Assembly: GCF_918797505.1 (NCBI RefSeq)
Contig: NC_092800.1
Location: forward strand, 28,882,263 to 28,946,262
Direction of reading: 5' to 3'
Length of the DNA: 64,000 nt
DNA from: Bemisia tabaci
Taxonomy: Eukaryota; Arthropoda; Insecta; Hemiptera; Aleyrodidae
Shown: in pieces, positions 43,130 through 53,759 of the stretch
Position numbering within the stretch: the stretch's first letter is position 1
How the letters are laid out: each line of letters begins with the position of its first letter
The notes under the pieces: model-generated
Database searches by the model: none
The model's input: the letters and a program-made list of their open reading frames with translations, nothing else
What the model was told of the DNA's origin: nothing
Program-made: the position numbers and the translations under genes

Positions 43130-43830
43130 TTCGCCCCGGGTCTCGTCCGATTTGGCAACGCTGGTCCGAGGCCTAGCTCCTGGTCTTGCATCGCAGACGT
43201 ATTGTCTCACCGAAGCTGTTGCCGGGTGCCGATCTCTCATTTCCTCCCCGCGTTTTGACTTCGCCTCACGGCGTGGCACAGAGACCTCGTTCTTGGAAAG
43301 CGCATGTTGTTCCGCAAACAGTGGCGCTCTCTGACGGGGGGAAATTAGTGATTCTGAACGGACGGGTCTACCGGGATGGGCGAAAGGAACGCTCGACCCG
43401 CCATAACTTTTTCAATTATTGAGTTGTAATCCGAGCTTTCCGTCGTATGAATAGTTTTTGATAAGATTTGAAAGAGAAAACAAGCAGTTTTAACACATCA
43501 GCAGAGTGTCTACAAGTCCGGAATTTCCGGAAGGTTCGGGAACGGCACTGATTTTTTAAGGGCGGCCCGGAAGTACTGAAAAAGTGCGGAAATTCCGTTG
43601 GAAGGTCCGGAATTTTTCATTTTTGTCGCAATTTGAGAGGGAAATTCAAATTTTTGAAATTTTTCGAATTCCGTAAAATGGAGGTGCTGAAAAAGTACTA
43701 AATTTTTCCGTTGAGGAGGTGCTGAATTTCTCGGGAATGTACTGTAAAAGTACTGATTTTTGGCCAACCTGTTATAGTAGACACTCTGATCAGTGTTGAA
43801 AAGCGTGCATTGATTTGGATCAAGTCTACA
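43130..43830. other. Intergenic stretch with CCGGAATTT-rich patch
   Basis: 43,505-43,760 is rich in CCGGAATTTCCGG- and GTACTGAAAAAG-type strings, resembling the repeat at 18.1-18.7 kb. The rest has short frames on both strands with no domain. Confidence 0.4.
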
Positions 43831-43835
43831 TATAC

Positions 43836-43943
43836 AGCCCGTTTCATACGATCAAAGCAAAGCTCTCAAAGTGTCGTCACGTGACTACGTGACCCCACGT
43901 GACGCTACTTTAAGAGCTCCACTTTGATTGTATGATACGGGCT
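43836..43943. repeat. Small inverted repeat centred on CACGTGAC
   Basis: AGCCCGTTTCATACGATCAA ... GTCACGTGAC is mirrored by CCACGTGACG ... TTGATTGTATGATACGGGCT. About 108 bp in all, foldable almost end to end. Possibly a very short MITE. Confidence 0.65.
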
Positions 43944-44215
43944 AACGGGCTTATTAACTGTGGGCAAAATGATTTTGAGAATGAACAGAAAGTAAATACA
44001 TATCTTGATTGCAACGATAGGTATTTCTGGGAAAGCCAATATGTCACTTTAGGCCACGTCCGCCATCTAGGATTTTGAGAATTTGAAAATTGGACTAACA
44101 ATTTGAGTTCACCGTCCAAAAGTACCTCCGATACAGGGTTCCACAAAAATCGATCGAACAGGAGCGGAGATGTGGTATACGTCTGACAACGATATCTCCA
44201 TCTCAATGTCTTTGC

Positions 44216-44900
44216 GCGTTGGGTTCTAACCTAACTGAGCAACTAAACTAGCACCGGAGTTGTTTTGTTGCATATCTTGTCTAATTGAAGGCGCTTTGCG
44301 GAGTGATGCTCTTGATCGCGATGCAATATTGCAGCACACCTCTCACCATGTTACGGAATGGACTATTCCCCCTAAAATGATTCTGTTGAATTAAGAGCAG
44401 GGTTAATATTAGTCAGAGTTGGAAAGAAATATTCTAATTAAGATTTTACAAAATTGTTTACAAACAGAAAATGAGGATGAATGAAATCTGGAGCCTAAGT
44501 TCAAACTCAGATGTCGGTTTTATCCTAGTCCTAGAATCGTGTTTTTGAATCATTTAGTACTGGTTATTTACATGCGCTAGCAGATCAAAATAAATTACAT
44601 CAATTCTCTCAGTTTTTTGTACTTGATACTATGATTACACCTTAAATGTAAAAATGAGCTTCAAACAAAAAGTATTTTTCACGTTTTCCAGTGATTCGAG
44701 CTCCGACTCGATGTCTTGCGCCATGGAGTTAGGTTCAAACCCAACTGAGCAACTAAACCAGCACCGGAGTTGTTTTGTCGCATACCTTGTCTAATTGAAG
44801 GCGCTTTGCGGAGTGATACTCTTCATCGCGGTGCAATATTGCAGCACACCTCTCACTGTGTTTCGGAATGGACTATTCCCTCGGGAAATAGGATATACTG
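44216..44900. repeat. TTAGGTTCAAACCCAACTGAG repeat, 1.3 tandem units
   Basis: The 3' part (AACTGAGCAACTAAAC, AGCACCGGAGTTGTTTTGT, TTGAAGGCGCTTTGCGGAGT) occurs at 44,216-44,370 and again at 44,725-44,880, about 510 bp apart, with the full unit between. Another partial copy is at 49,200-49,385 and a full one at 11.4-12.0 kb. Confidence 0.7.
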
Positions 44901-44904
44901 CCTT

Positions 44905-45765
44905 TCTGAGCAAAAACGCCGCATGAACACTCAAAAGTTATCACAGTTCTTTCAAATATCTATCTCTCAGATTATTTTAATAATGAATATTCCTTCTTAA
45001 AGATATCATATATTTGACATCAGATTGCAAAAACAACCTTTAAAATTATTAAAAGGAACATTTTTTGAAGTTCTCCTAAAATTTGTTCTTCATCCAGGGA
45101 ATTTTGGCTCATAAAGTGTCTCTCACTTATGAGTGGAATTTAGAAATTCACAATATGCCCACTGTATTGTGTGTAAAGTTTCAACATGGGAATCTATATT
45201 GTAACGCTTACTCTCTGACTTTCTCAAAAGGATTGACTACGCAAGAGTTTAAAATACACAGCAGTGTCCATGCAATCCAAAAACATTAGGTAAAAGATTC
45301 GAGCCGCCAATATAAATTCGAACGTAGATTATATTTTATGATAAGTGCTCGGGCTTAAACTAGCAACTAGCAAGTGGTCTCCGTAGAATTCACTTCTTTC
45401 AAGAGGATGAAAAGTTCTAAAGCAAAATAAAAATACCGGAAAATCACCAAAAAAACGTCTGCTACTTGGCGGACAGTGATGCGCAAAGGCAATAACACTT
45501 GGCTCACTTTGAGACGAGAAAGTCACCGGAGATTCCTGCCGTGTTACTGAAGAGGGCCGTAAGTCCATTCTCGGATGAACCCCGAGACGCATAAAAGTAC
45601 GTGATGTCCGTGGCTCATGCAGGAATGCACTTACTGATTTTATCCGTATCACGGCAGATTTCCATCCCTGTCTTTGCTCGTGGAGCTGAACGTGAGAGTT
45701 TTATACAGGGCCAATTTCGTCGCTTTTCCGACGTAAAGTCTTATCTCTGTTCTGAAATGAGTCCT
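44905..45765. other. Intergenic stretch, no gene seen
   Basis: A minus-strand 107-codon frame at 45,329-45,652 has no recognised domain. GAACCCCGAGACGCAT near 45,575 resembles 39,400 (GAACCTCGAGACGCATT), a possible short dispersed repeat. Confidence 0.35.
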
Positions 45766-45768
45766 ACT

Positions 45769-46022
45769 TTGCCGTGCTAAGGAAGAACACCGTATGAACA
45801 TTCAATAATTGCCAAATTTCCCCGGATAAAACATGTATTTCTGAGGAAAGTTGTGCATATTTTGACTTGAAATTTTCAGGTATTTTAGATTTACTTGTGT
45901 ACAAAATTGACTGAAACATTTACTGAAAAATGTTTAACAGTTTCCTTGAAAATTCGCATTTTATAGGAGGAAATTTGGCAACGCATTAAGGCTCATACTG
46001 CGTTTTTTCTTGACACGGTAGT
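45769..46022. mobile_element. MITE, CTGCCGTGCTAAGG family, copy at 45.8 kb
   Basis: TTGCCGTGCTAAGGAAGAAC to TTTTCTTGACACGGTAG, flanked by TACT on both sides (exact 4 bp). Confidence 0.85.
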
Positions 46023-46317
46023 ACTGTCCGTATAAATTATTTTCAGGAATCATGTGGAAATGCAGATACGCCCTTACGTCAGAGGAGCGAGGATTTTTGC
46101 GGCTGCGGGGTGTTCGTGGAAATCAGAAGCGCTGACTTTTCAAAGACATTAACGTTACGGGAATCGGCGCATGGCAGAGTCTTGAATGGAGGTTCTTGGA
46201 ACCCGGAGGAGACGGTTCTGCCAACCGTTACCGTGGTCGTGACGTAGTTTCTTTCGGTTCCTTAAACATCTTTACTGATAAGCGCTGTTTGATGCCAAGT
46301 ATGATTGACGAAGAATA

Positions 46318-46656
46318 ACTCTGCCAACTAAGGAAAAACGCCGTATGAACATTCGAGAGTTGCCAAATTGCCTCATCCGGTCAAAAGTCACCTTTATTTC
46401 CTTTCTGGAATGTGTTTGACGTTTCGAACAAAACAAATTAGGCCTGAAAACTACTTCAAATCGTGTATTTTTAACATCTGGCATATCCTCAATTGTCAGG
46501 GAATTTACCAAAATGTGATAGAGAAAATGTCAGCGAATTTCATTTTCTGACAACCGTGGCAACCGTGACATTCTCAAATTCCAAAAATAAATGTCTCACA
46601 AGAGAAAATTTGGCAAAATCCGGATGTGCATACAACGTTTTTTCGTAGCATGGCAA
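46318..46656. mobile_element. CTGCCGTGCTAAGG MITE with internal insertion
   Basis: Left end CTCTGCCAACTAAGGAAAAA, right end ACGTTTTTTCGTAGCATGGC. The interior (46,490-46,560) carries a GTCAGGGAATTT-type repeat that makes it longer than the ~253-bp relatives. Confidence 0.55.
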
Positions 46657-46659
46657 TAC

Positions 46660-48305
46660 GAGTACACCTCACCCTAAATTTGGCAATGTTGCCACGATGC
46701 TTACCTTACGCCGCTTTCCACTCCACGAAAATTTTCCAGTGGCAATATTGCGGTTTACCTCACCGACTCCTCGCCAGCGGGAATGTTTCAAGCATGCACA
46801 TACGTATAGACTCAGTACTTGTGAGCATAATAAATTCACTTGGCTCGCACCACCGGGGAAACCAGATCGAGAGGCGGAAATATGGAGATCCCACCGGATA
46901 AGGTGCTCATGGAAAAGTTTACAGATAAATCTGGCCATTACACAATGAGGAATAGGACAGTCGCCGTTGACAGATTTACGGGCGATCCCATAATTCACTT
47001 TTCATTAAGACAAGGGTGTAATTGGAGCCGCGACAAGATCTGGCAACACCGAGACGCCTCGCTCAAGATATGAATACGAACCGAAACGCATAATTCAGTC
47101 GCAGAAATCTCGAATAGTTTTATTCCTCTGTGAAATTTACGAAAGGGTTATTTTAGCATGATTTATCTCGAGAAGACTTGAGTGAAACTATCCCTTGCGC
47201 CACACTGCCAGGCTTTCGTTCTTATGTGCCAATTTATTGGAGAGGAAAAAATACCTAGAAACATGACCCGAGCTGTATGTAATAAGGGAGAAAATGATCC
47301 CAAACTAAATGTAACAAGGTGATAAAATGTCGGTCTTGTACTGGTTCTCATTAGAGCTCAAATTTAACTGCAATTGACATTTTTAAACTTTTTGGCTTTG
47401 TTTCCCCCGCAAAATGGTGTGAATCTAGCAGCCAGCACAATTTTACCAACAATTTTTTGGATGAGTCGGCTAATGTAAGTCGTTGCTAGGTAAAATTCCT
47501 CCCTTCTTGCTCTAATGTCCTTTGAAAAATCTATGAACGTTTAATAAATATGATTTTTATGCTATTTAACCTAACCTGACCCCCCACAAATGCAATTAAC
47601 AGTCTCGTGCGGTGAACGTTGTCCAACACTCATACGTTGGAACCAAACCCTTGGTTTTTTTTTTTTTTTTATTACAATACTTTAAACCAACTAATTTTAC
47701 CGGAAGTATTATTTTCCTCTACAAATTTGCCAGGAATAATAAAGTGCTAACAAATTTGCTAATATTAAGATTTTCACCGCAATCTTAATGTAAATATCAA
47801 TCTAATTGTACTTTTTCACGTCAAAATGAAACCAAGAAAAATTAATTGGAAGCTTGATCTTCGATTCATTCTTCAGCCTGCAATCAAAGCGGCAACTCCG
47901 ACGGACCCTCCCGCACACTTTTGCCAGATTGTGCTGAAAGATTAAAGCCTTTCCCCATTTAAATCCTCGGAAAATACCCTCATTTTTTCGCACAATCTGG
48001 CGACGTTGCTCCCGCGTCCGGCATCGGTCTCCTCGGCGGGTTGGAGAATAACTTAATAAGATAAATTGTCCACAGCGCTTGTTTCTTTAGGTAGCTGTCA
48101 GCCGGACAAAAACTAATGATAATGTTTGTTTCCCGCGGGAAAGACGAAGAGTAGCCGATGCCCCCCCCCCTTTCCCTCCCGGTCGTCGAGGAAAACAATC
48201 CATACCTTAGTTTCCAAATTTCGGCCGGTCATTTTCGCGATGGCCATTATTTCGCGTGAATCATAATGATATCCTCGAGGGATATCTCAGAATCGGAGGT
48301 TACGT
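46660..48305. other. Intergenic stretch, no supported gene
   Basis: 47,265-47,430 is a repeat fragment also seen, inverted, at the left window edge. Overlapping frames on both strands at 46.6-47.1 kb have no domain. C10 run at 48161-48170, T-rich run near 47,656-47,670. Confidence 0.35.
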
Positions 48306-48310
48306 TTATA

Positions 48311-48562
48311 CTACCGTGCTAAGGGAAAACGCCGTATGAGCCTTAGTGCGTTGCCAAATTTCCTCCAATAAAATGCGAATTTCCAAGGAAACTGTTAAAC
48401 ATTTTTCCTTAAATTTTTCAGTCAATTTTGTACACAACTAAATCTAAAATACCTGCAAATTTCAAGGCGAAATATGCACAACTTTCATCAGAAATACATG
48501 TTTTATCCGGAGAAATTTGGCAATTATTGAAGTTTATACGGCATTCTTCCTTAGCACGGTAG
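48311..48562. mobile_element. MITE, CTGCCGTGCTAAGG family, tandem pair member 1
   Basis: CTACCGTGCTAAGGGAAAAC to TTCCTTAGCACGGTAG. Flanked by TATA at 48307-48310 and 48563-48566; the latter is shared with the next element. Confidence 0.87.
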
Positions 48563-48566
48563 TATA

Positions 48567-48819
48567 CTGCCGTACTAAGAGAAAACGCCGTATGATCATT
48601 CGAGAGTTGCCAAATTTCCTCCGATAAAATGTTCATTTTTGAGGACAGTTATGAATATTGTTCTTCGAAATTTTCCGAAACTTTAGATCAAATTACAAAC
48701 AAAATTCTTTGAAAAATTCGAAGAAATACATTCAAAAATTTTCCCAGATATTCACAATTTTTTAATGGAAATTTGGCAACGTCTGAAGGTTCGTACGGCG
48801 TTCTTCCTTGGCACGGCAG
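48567..48819. mobile_element. MITE, CTGCCGTGCTAAGG family, tandem pair member 2
   Basis: CTGCCGTACTAAGAGAAAAC to TTCCTTGGCACGGCAG, starting right after the shared TATA and followed by TGTA (one mismatch to TATA). 253 bp, non-coding. Confidence 0.87.
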
Positions 48820-49199
48820 TGTAATGGCTTGCGGAAGATAAATCAGCGTATGAAGATTCGGACGTCACCAAGTTTTGTCCAATAAAATGCCGTCGGCCAA
48901 AGTGAGAAACCACTTATCTTCATTGCAACGCTTCAAAATTTCCTCTCCTATTTTATTCTTTCTAAGAGGAACGAGCTAACTTTATTGCATGAAATGCACA
49001 CAGAATACGGTGGTAACAGAGAGGGAAATTCAAGGAAGTTTGCGTGGAATAAAATTGACTACTTTCTTAAAGAAAAAATGAATTATGATAGGAAATTTGC
49101 AACGTGGCATACGGAGATACATAGTTTAGCTTTCTGGCCACCGATACATGATTCAGATTGAATTACGAATAAAAGGAGATCTTCAATGCAGCTCTGTGC

Positions 49200-49390
49200 C
49201 CTGCGTTGCGGATCAGAGTTAGGTTCAAACCCAAGTGAGCAACTAAACCAGCACGGAAGATGCTTTCTTGCCTACTTCGCCTGATTGAAGGCGCACCTCT
49301 GCGGCAATATGCTTTATCGGAATGTGTTATTGTATCATATCACTCACAGTGTTTTTCTAAAGGAAGTTTCCTTGGTAATACCGACTGTTC
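49200..49390. repeat. Partial copy of the TTAGGTTCAAACCCAACTGAG repeat
   Basis: GAGTTAGGTTCAAACCCAAG, then AACTAAACCAGCAC and GATTGAAGGCGC match the 3' third of the unit at 44.4-44.9 kb. Confidence 0.6.
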
Positions 49391-49976
49391 CATAGTATGC
49401 AAAGGGAAAACAATTTATGAGCACTTAGACGTTGCCAAATTTCCCCCTTTTCAGCATTTATTATGGGACAAACATCATTTGTTAATATTTCTTCTTGAAA
49501 TTAGCAGATTTAATTTGCGATTCAACTTTTCAAAATAACTGTCTCTCCAAAATTCCGATGTTTATTATCAAAATCTGGCAATTTCTGAAGGGTTGTACAG
49601 CGATTTATAACCCTAGCACATTATAAGATGTAGGCACTTACACTGAAGTGATATACTGAAAATATGATTACTTTAATTTGTGGCTCTTTGCGCGGATTTT
49701 TTTCATTCGTTTTAATTCATTTACCTAGTTTTACCTCTCACAAAATATAAGAAGATATGCAATTTGATTTCTCAAGAATGAGTGGGTAGCCAATTCTCCT
49801 CTGATGAATTACAAATTCCCGGGGAAGGTGAATATTTTTTCTTTCGATGATTTTTTTTGCAATGTAATCTAAAGTGTCTAAAAATTTCATGGAAAGATAC
49901 TCATATTAAATATTTCGTTACGAGAAATGTGACAACCTTCGCATTTTCATACGTCGTTTTTCCTCAGAACGGCAGT
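49391..49976. mobile_element. Two degenerate CTGCCGTGCTAAGG MITEs
   Basis: One spans ~49,391-49,625 (GCAAAGGGAAAACAATTTATGA; GGCAATTTCTGAAGGGTTGT). The other, ~49,795-49,976, has a clear right end (TTTTCATACGTCGTTTTTCC, GAACGGCAG) and a poor left end. Confidence 0.5.
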
Positions 49977-49979
49977 GTA

Positions 49980-51030
49980 GCAAAGTTGAATCAATTCTAG
50001 CGCCTTCGTTATTTTGTATAGGCAGCACGGCCTTTCAGGAAGTTTGAATAGTTTCAAGGCAGCCGTTACTGTCAACAAAGTACTTTCGCATGCTTTGCTT
50101 GACGAACTAAACGTGATTGCAGGAAAACGAGAGGCTTCTTCTCAATTCAAGGAAGATTAACAACTTAGTTCTGTGCCTGGAATGAGTCCGATTCACACAA
50201 GATCCGTTACAAAATCATTCATTTATTCCTACTGAAACCTTTCATGACTCTATTTCTAAAGTTTTGATGTGAATGGGCTGCTTAACAAAGCCCAAAGTTG
50301 ATAAGAGTGGAAACTAGAAGCGAGATCGTTTAGAAATTTTCCTTTCAGTTTTGTATCATGAGGAATCACGCACTGTCATAAAGAGCGTAAACAATTAACG
50401 ACTGCTTTGACACGAGAAAAAAAGTGCAAACTTTTTCACGATGCGTAGGAGAAAGAGAACAAAATCAGACATAGCTTTATCCAACATCTCTTTGAAGTAA
50501 TGCCCGCCTTTTGAGCCTTGGATGGATTTGCCCCGTAAGCCCTTTGAGATTAAGGAAAGGGGAGAAAACACACAGCGTCACTTATTCATTCCTTGAAGTT
50601 TGAAGCTGGTAACGAGGAAATAAGTGCACTGCTTGTGGCCAGATCGGTGGAAATGGGAGTTTAAAATGACCAAATCACGAGATTCCTGCGCTTCAAATCA
50701 GTTTGCAGGTTATAATGAAAAGCATGACGCGTCAAACAGAGATGTCTCAAGAATCATTTGTCATTACCCTAAACGTGTCAAAAGTCATAGTTAGTTATCA
50801 TATACTTGTCGCTTTTTCAATTAATTGTCCACCTCCTCCAAGACCAGCGATTGGTCCAGAGAAAAAACAACTGAAAAGTCTGTTTCCGTCGAAAAGCCGC
50901 ATCAAAAAGGAAAACAATTTTCCTGAAAAAAGACAAAACGCCTCAAGCAGCTCAGGAAATATAAACATTCACCAGAAAATAACGATAAAATACAATGCAA
51001 CATCGGAGGCCGGACTGAAATACAATTTAC
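49980..51030. other. Intergenic stretch, no supported gene
   Basis: A + strand frame of 128 codons (50,703-51,089) has a basic C-terminal half but no recognised domain. It ends across the hammerhead-like relic below, so I do not call it a gene. Confidence 0.35.
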
Positions 51031-51033
51031 TTG

Positions 51034-51080
51034 AACCGAAACGTTTCCGCTCAAGCATTTTCAATCGGAATAAAAAATTA
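51034..51080 (-). other. Possible relic of a Penelope-type hammerhead end
   Basis: On the minus strand it reads ATTCCGATTGAAAATG, then GAGCGGAAACGTTTCGGTTC. This parallels the motif in the PLE pseudo-LTRs (CCGA, CTGAAAATG, GTCGAAACGTCTCGG), with helix II largely lost and GTC changed to GTT. The order and the CCGA/TCGG pairing are kept. No PLE coding sequence lies next to it. Confidence 0.3.
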
Positions 51081-51520
51081 CAAAATTAAAAATATAAAAA
51101 ATCAATAAATAACTGATGTTACGAGAGATTGAGGGTTTTTTTCCCAATTGAAGACCAAATGCATTCCTTCAAGCTGATAATGACTAATGATTTAATCCGC
51201 ATTATTTGTTTTATTTTTGGGGGATGCTAGTTTACCAGATGCGCCCTTTCCAGCCGTAGGACTCCTCGTTGTAACAAAATGGAGCATATCATGTTGTCTT
51301 ATAGGAAATGACGCCATTTTGGTGCATGCGGTAAAATTTTGATCTCGTCTTTTTTCCGAGCGGCCATTTTCAGTTGGGCTTCTCTCATGGCGTGGGGGAA
51401 AATTGTCTCACTTCCCAAACTTTCTCTAACCCTGGCCACAACAGGATTAATCACAGTCCAAAAATGCCACATTTCTCACCAAAATACAACTTTCTCAAGA
51501 ACGCAGGTGTGTTCGTACCT

Positions 51521-51773
51521 CTTTTGTGCTAAGGAAAAACGCCGTATTAACCTTTGGATGTTGCCAAATTTCCTTTGATAAAATACTAATTTACTGGGAA
51601 AGCTGTGAATATTTTTCCTCAAATTTTTCAGGCAATACTTTCCGCATTTGGTTTTAAAATATCTGACAATATCAAGGAAAATGATGCATAACTTCTCTCC
51701 AAAATAAACGTTTTATCAGAGGAAATTTGGCAACTCTCGAATGTTCATACGGCGTTTCTTTTCAGCACGGCAG
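51521..51773. mobile_element. MITE, CTGCCGTGCTAAGG family, copy at 51.5 kb
   Basis: 253 bp, left CTTTTGTGCTAAGGAAAAAC, right CTTTTCAGCACGGCAG, flanks ACCT/ATCT. The right flank was later hit by the hAT-like MITE pair. Confidence 0.8.
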
Positions 51774-51780
51774 ATCTGAC

Positions 51781-52091
51781 TAGAGTCCCTTTATACTGAG
51801 AGTCAAGACAATGTGAATCCATTTCTGATTGGTTCCCGTATTTTAGGCCTACACAGTGTCACAAACGGGAATAAAGATTACAACTTCACCGATTGTAAAG
51901 ATTATAATCTGGAATGGACCAGGGAATTACGGGTTCGGCAAGGAACAAACGGAATGAGAGAAGGAACGGAGAAAGGAATTTGAGAATGAGCCGATCAAAG
52001 ATTACGATAAACTGCCAATTTGTGTAATCATTATTCCCGTTTGTGACTCCATGAGGAGGGTTGTCCTGACTCTTAGTATAAAGGGACTCTA
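51781..52091 (+). mobile_element. hAT-like MITE (TAGAGTCCCTTTATACTGAG family), tandem member 1
   Basis: 311 bp, same family and orientation as the copy at 5492-5803. Preceded by GATCTGAC (51773-51780) and followed by the same 8 bases (52092-52099). Confidence 0.9.
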
Positions 52092-52099
52092 GATCTGAC

Positions 52100-52410
52100 T
52101 AGAGTCCCTTTATACTGATAGTCAAGACAACACCCCCCATAGAGTCACAAACGGGAATAAAGATTACACAAATTGAACGTTTTTCGTAATCTTTGATCGG
52201 CCCATTCTCAAGTTCCTTTCTCCGTTCCCTCTCTCATTCCGTTTGTTCCTTGTCAAACCCGTAATTCATCGGTCCATTCCAGATTATAATCTTTGCAATT
52301 GGTGAAAATGTAAGCTTTATTCCCGCTTGTGACACTGTGTAGGCCTAAGATACGGGAACCAATCAGAAATGGACTCACATTGTCTTGACTCTCAGTATAA
52401 AGGGACTCTA
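52100..52410 (-). mobile_element. hAT-like MITE (TAGAGTCCCTTTATACTGAG family), tandem member 2, inverted
   Basis: 311 bp in the opposite orientation to member 1, as the interior shows (GGGAACCAATCAGAAATGGA near its right end). It shares GATCTGAC with member 1 at 52092-52099 and has a third exact copy at 52411-52418. Confidence 0.9.
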
Positions 52411-52419
52411 GATCTGACA

Positions 52420-52970
52420 GATTCGGCCCGACGAAGTGTCAACAACGCCCGAGGCCGCGGGCTGCGTTTGAAATATGAACCAACAGTTTGACAAAAAGCG
52501 CGGGATCCTATTCTCGGCGACCCCCTCCGCCCCCGCACCCCGCGGATCCTTCCGGACTGCTGTCGGCGATACAATATCTAATGCACTTGACCAGTGGCGT
52601 GTATCCTGATTTTCACATGCGTTAGCGTCGTATAAGTTCCTGCTCCCCGCAATTTAATTTGGCGTCTGCACGTGACACCCGCCTCGGTCCCTTGAAACTT
52701 GACTCCCCGTCCCCCGACCCGATCCCCGTCGCCACCCCCTGCGAGCATCTCTCCCTCATCTTCTCGCACCGCGGTCCATAATCACTGGGCGTTCCCTCGC
52801 CGTGCTCGCCTCGGTTCCTGCACGGAGATATCAATGTTAATTCGGAACTATGAATTATCAAACCGGAACAAAGGAACGGGGGCGTTTGGTTACTGCGTAA
52901 CGCATTTTTCCCGGTCTTTGACCGTGTGTACCCAGTACCCCTGCGCCCCTTTTTTTGCTGGTTTATTGAC
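52420..52970. other. GC/CpG-rich island
   Basis: High GC with long frames open on both strands (141 codons -, 124 codons +), as expected from low stop density. No domain recognised. Directly followed by nested MITEs. Confidence 0.35.
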
Positions 52971-52989
52971 TTATATTCCGTCAGGGGCC

Positions 52990-53353
52990 GCACAGTGGAT
53001 CGAGTTACTGGTGGAGGTCGCACATGATTTGGACGTATTTCTATCAAACAGAACTATGTGCATTATGACGTGATCCCTGTTATGCGCACATTCCTATGGA
53101 TCTCAGGGCTCATGTCACAATGCACATAGTTCCGTTTGATAGAAATACGTCCGTTTAAAAACTTCAAAAGCGTATGTCTTTATCGAAATGACACGTTGAG
53201 GTTTTCAAAGTGGTTTCATTGATTTTACCGTGAACTTTTCTACTAGAAACATCCCTTACAATTTGAAATATGAACAAACAAACATGAAAATTTGCATTTG
53301 TAGTAAAAAAATTTACGTCTGACGTCTATTTTGGACCCGCGATCCATTGTGAG
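52990..53353. mobile_element. MITE, CACAGTGGATCGAGTC family, copy 4, interrupted
   Basis: Left GCACAGTGGATCGAGTTACT, right GACCCGCGATCCATTGTGAGC. It contains the 122-bp GGACGTATTT element at 53031-53152. Confidence 0.7.
53031..53152. mobile_element. MITE, GGACGTATTTCTATCAAAC type, nested
   Basis: 122 bp. GGACGTATTTCTATCAAACA ... TGTGCATTATGACGTGA is mirrored by TCATGTCACAATGCACATAG ... GATAGAAATACGTCC. Flanks ATTT/GTTT. Arms ~45 bp, loop ~30 bp. Confidence 0.85.
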
Positions 53354-53366
53354 CCGTCCATAAATT

Positions 53367-53744
53367 GGACGTATTTATGCGAAAAGGAGATATGTGCAAG
53401 TGGAAAGATGGGGTGTGCTCGTTTGTGGTCGGGCCATAAGAATGAATGGGGAATATTGTGCGCCAGTGACGTCAGCGGCAATGAGTGCGCACTCTAACGA
53501 CGGGGAGATGGTCGTCGGGGCGCTGTAACTCGTGAGCCCTGTGCACAAGGCTCTCTTCCCATGCCCGCGGCTCATGAGTTAGCATATTTTGCCGTTTAGC
53601 TCCTTTTGATTTAATAGAAAATCCCGCTTCTCAATTTTCTCAAAAGGAGCTATATCCACTGACCACATTGTTTCTTATCACCCAACTAACGAGCACACCC
53701 CATCTTTCCACTTGCAGATATCTCCTTTTAGCATAAATACGTCC
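53367..53744. mobile_element. MITE, GGACGTATTTATGCGAAAAG type
   Basis: 378 bp with ~65-bp TIRs (GGACGTATTTATGCGAAAAG; AGTGGAAAGATGGGGTGTGC and mirror). Exact 4-bp flanks AATT (53363-53366 and 53745-53748). Removing the element rejoins CCGTCCATA and AATTACGTAACGC, a plausible empty site matching the TTACGTAACGC repeat of 16.6-17.5 kb. Confidence 0.86.
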
Positions 53745-53759
53745 AATTACGTAACGCTC

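Noticed and set aside
52622..53073. 141-codon (-) and 124-codon (+) overlapping frames
   Set aside because: GC-rich region running into a MITE; composition explains the openness and no motif is present.
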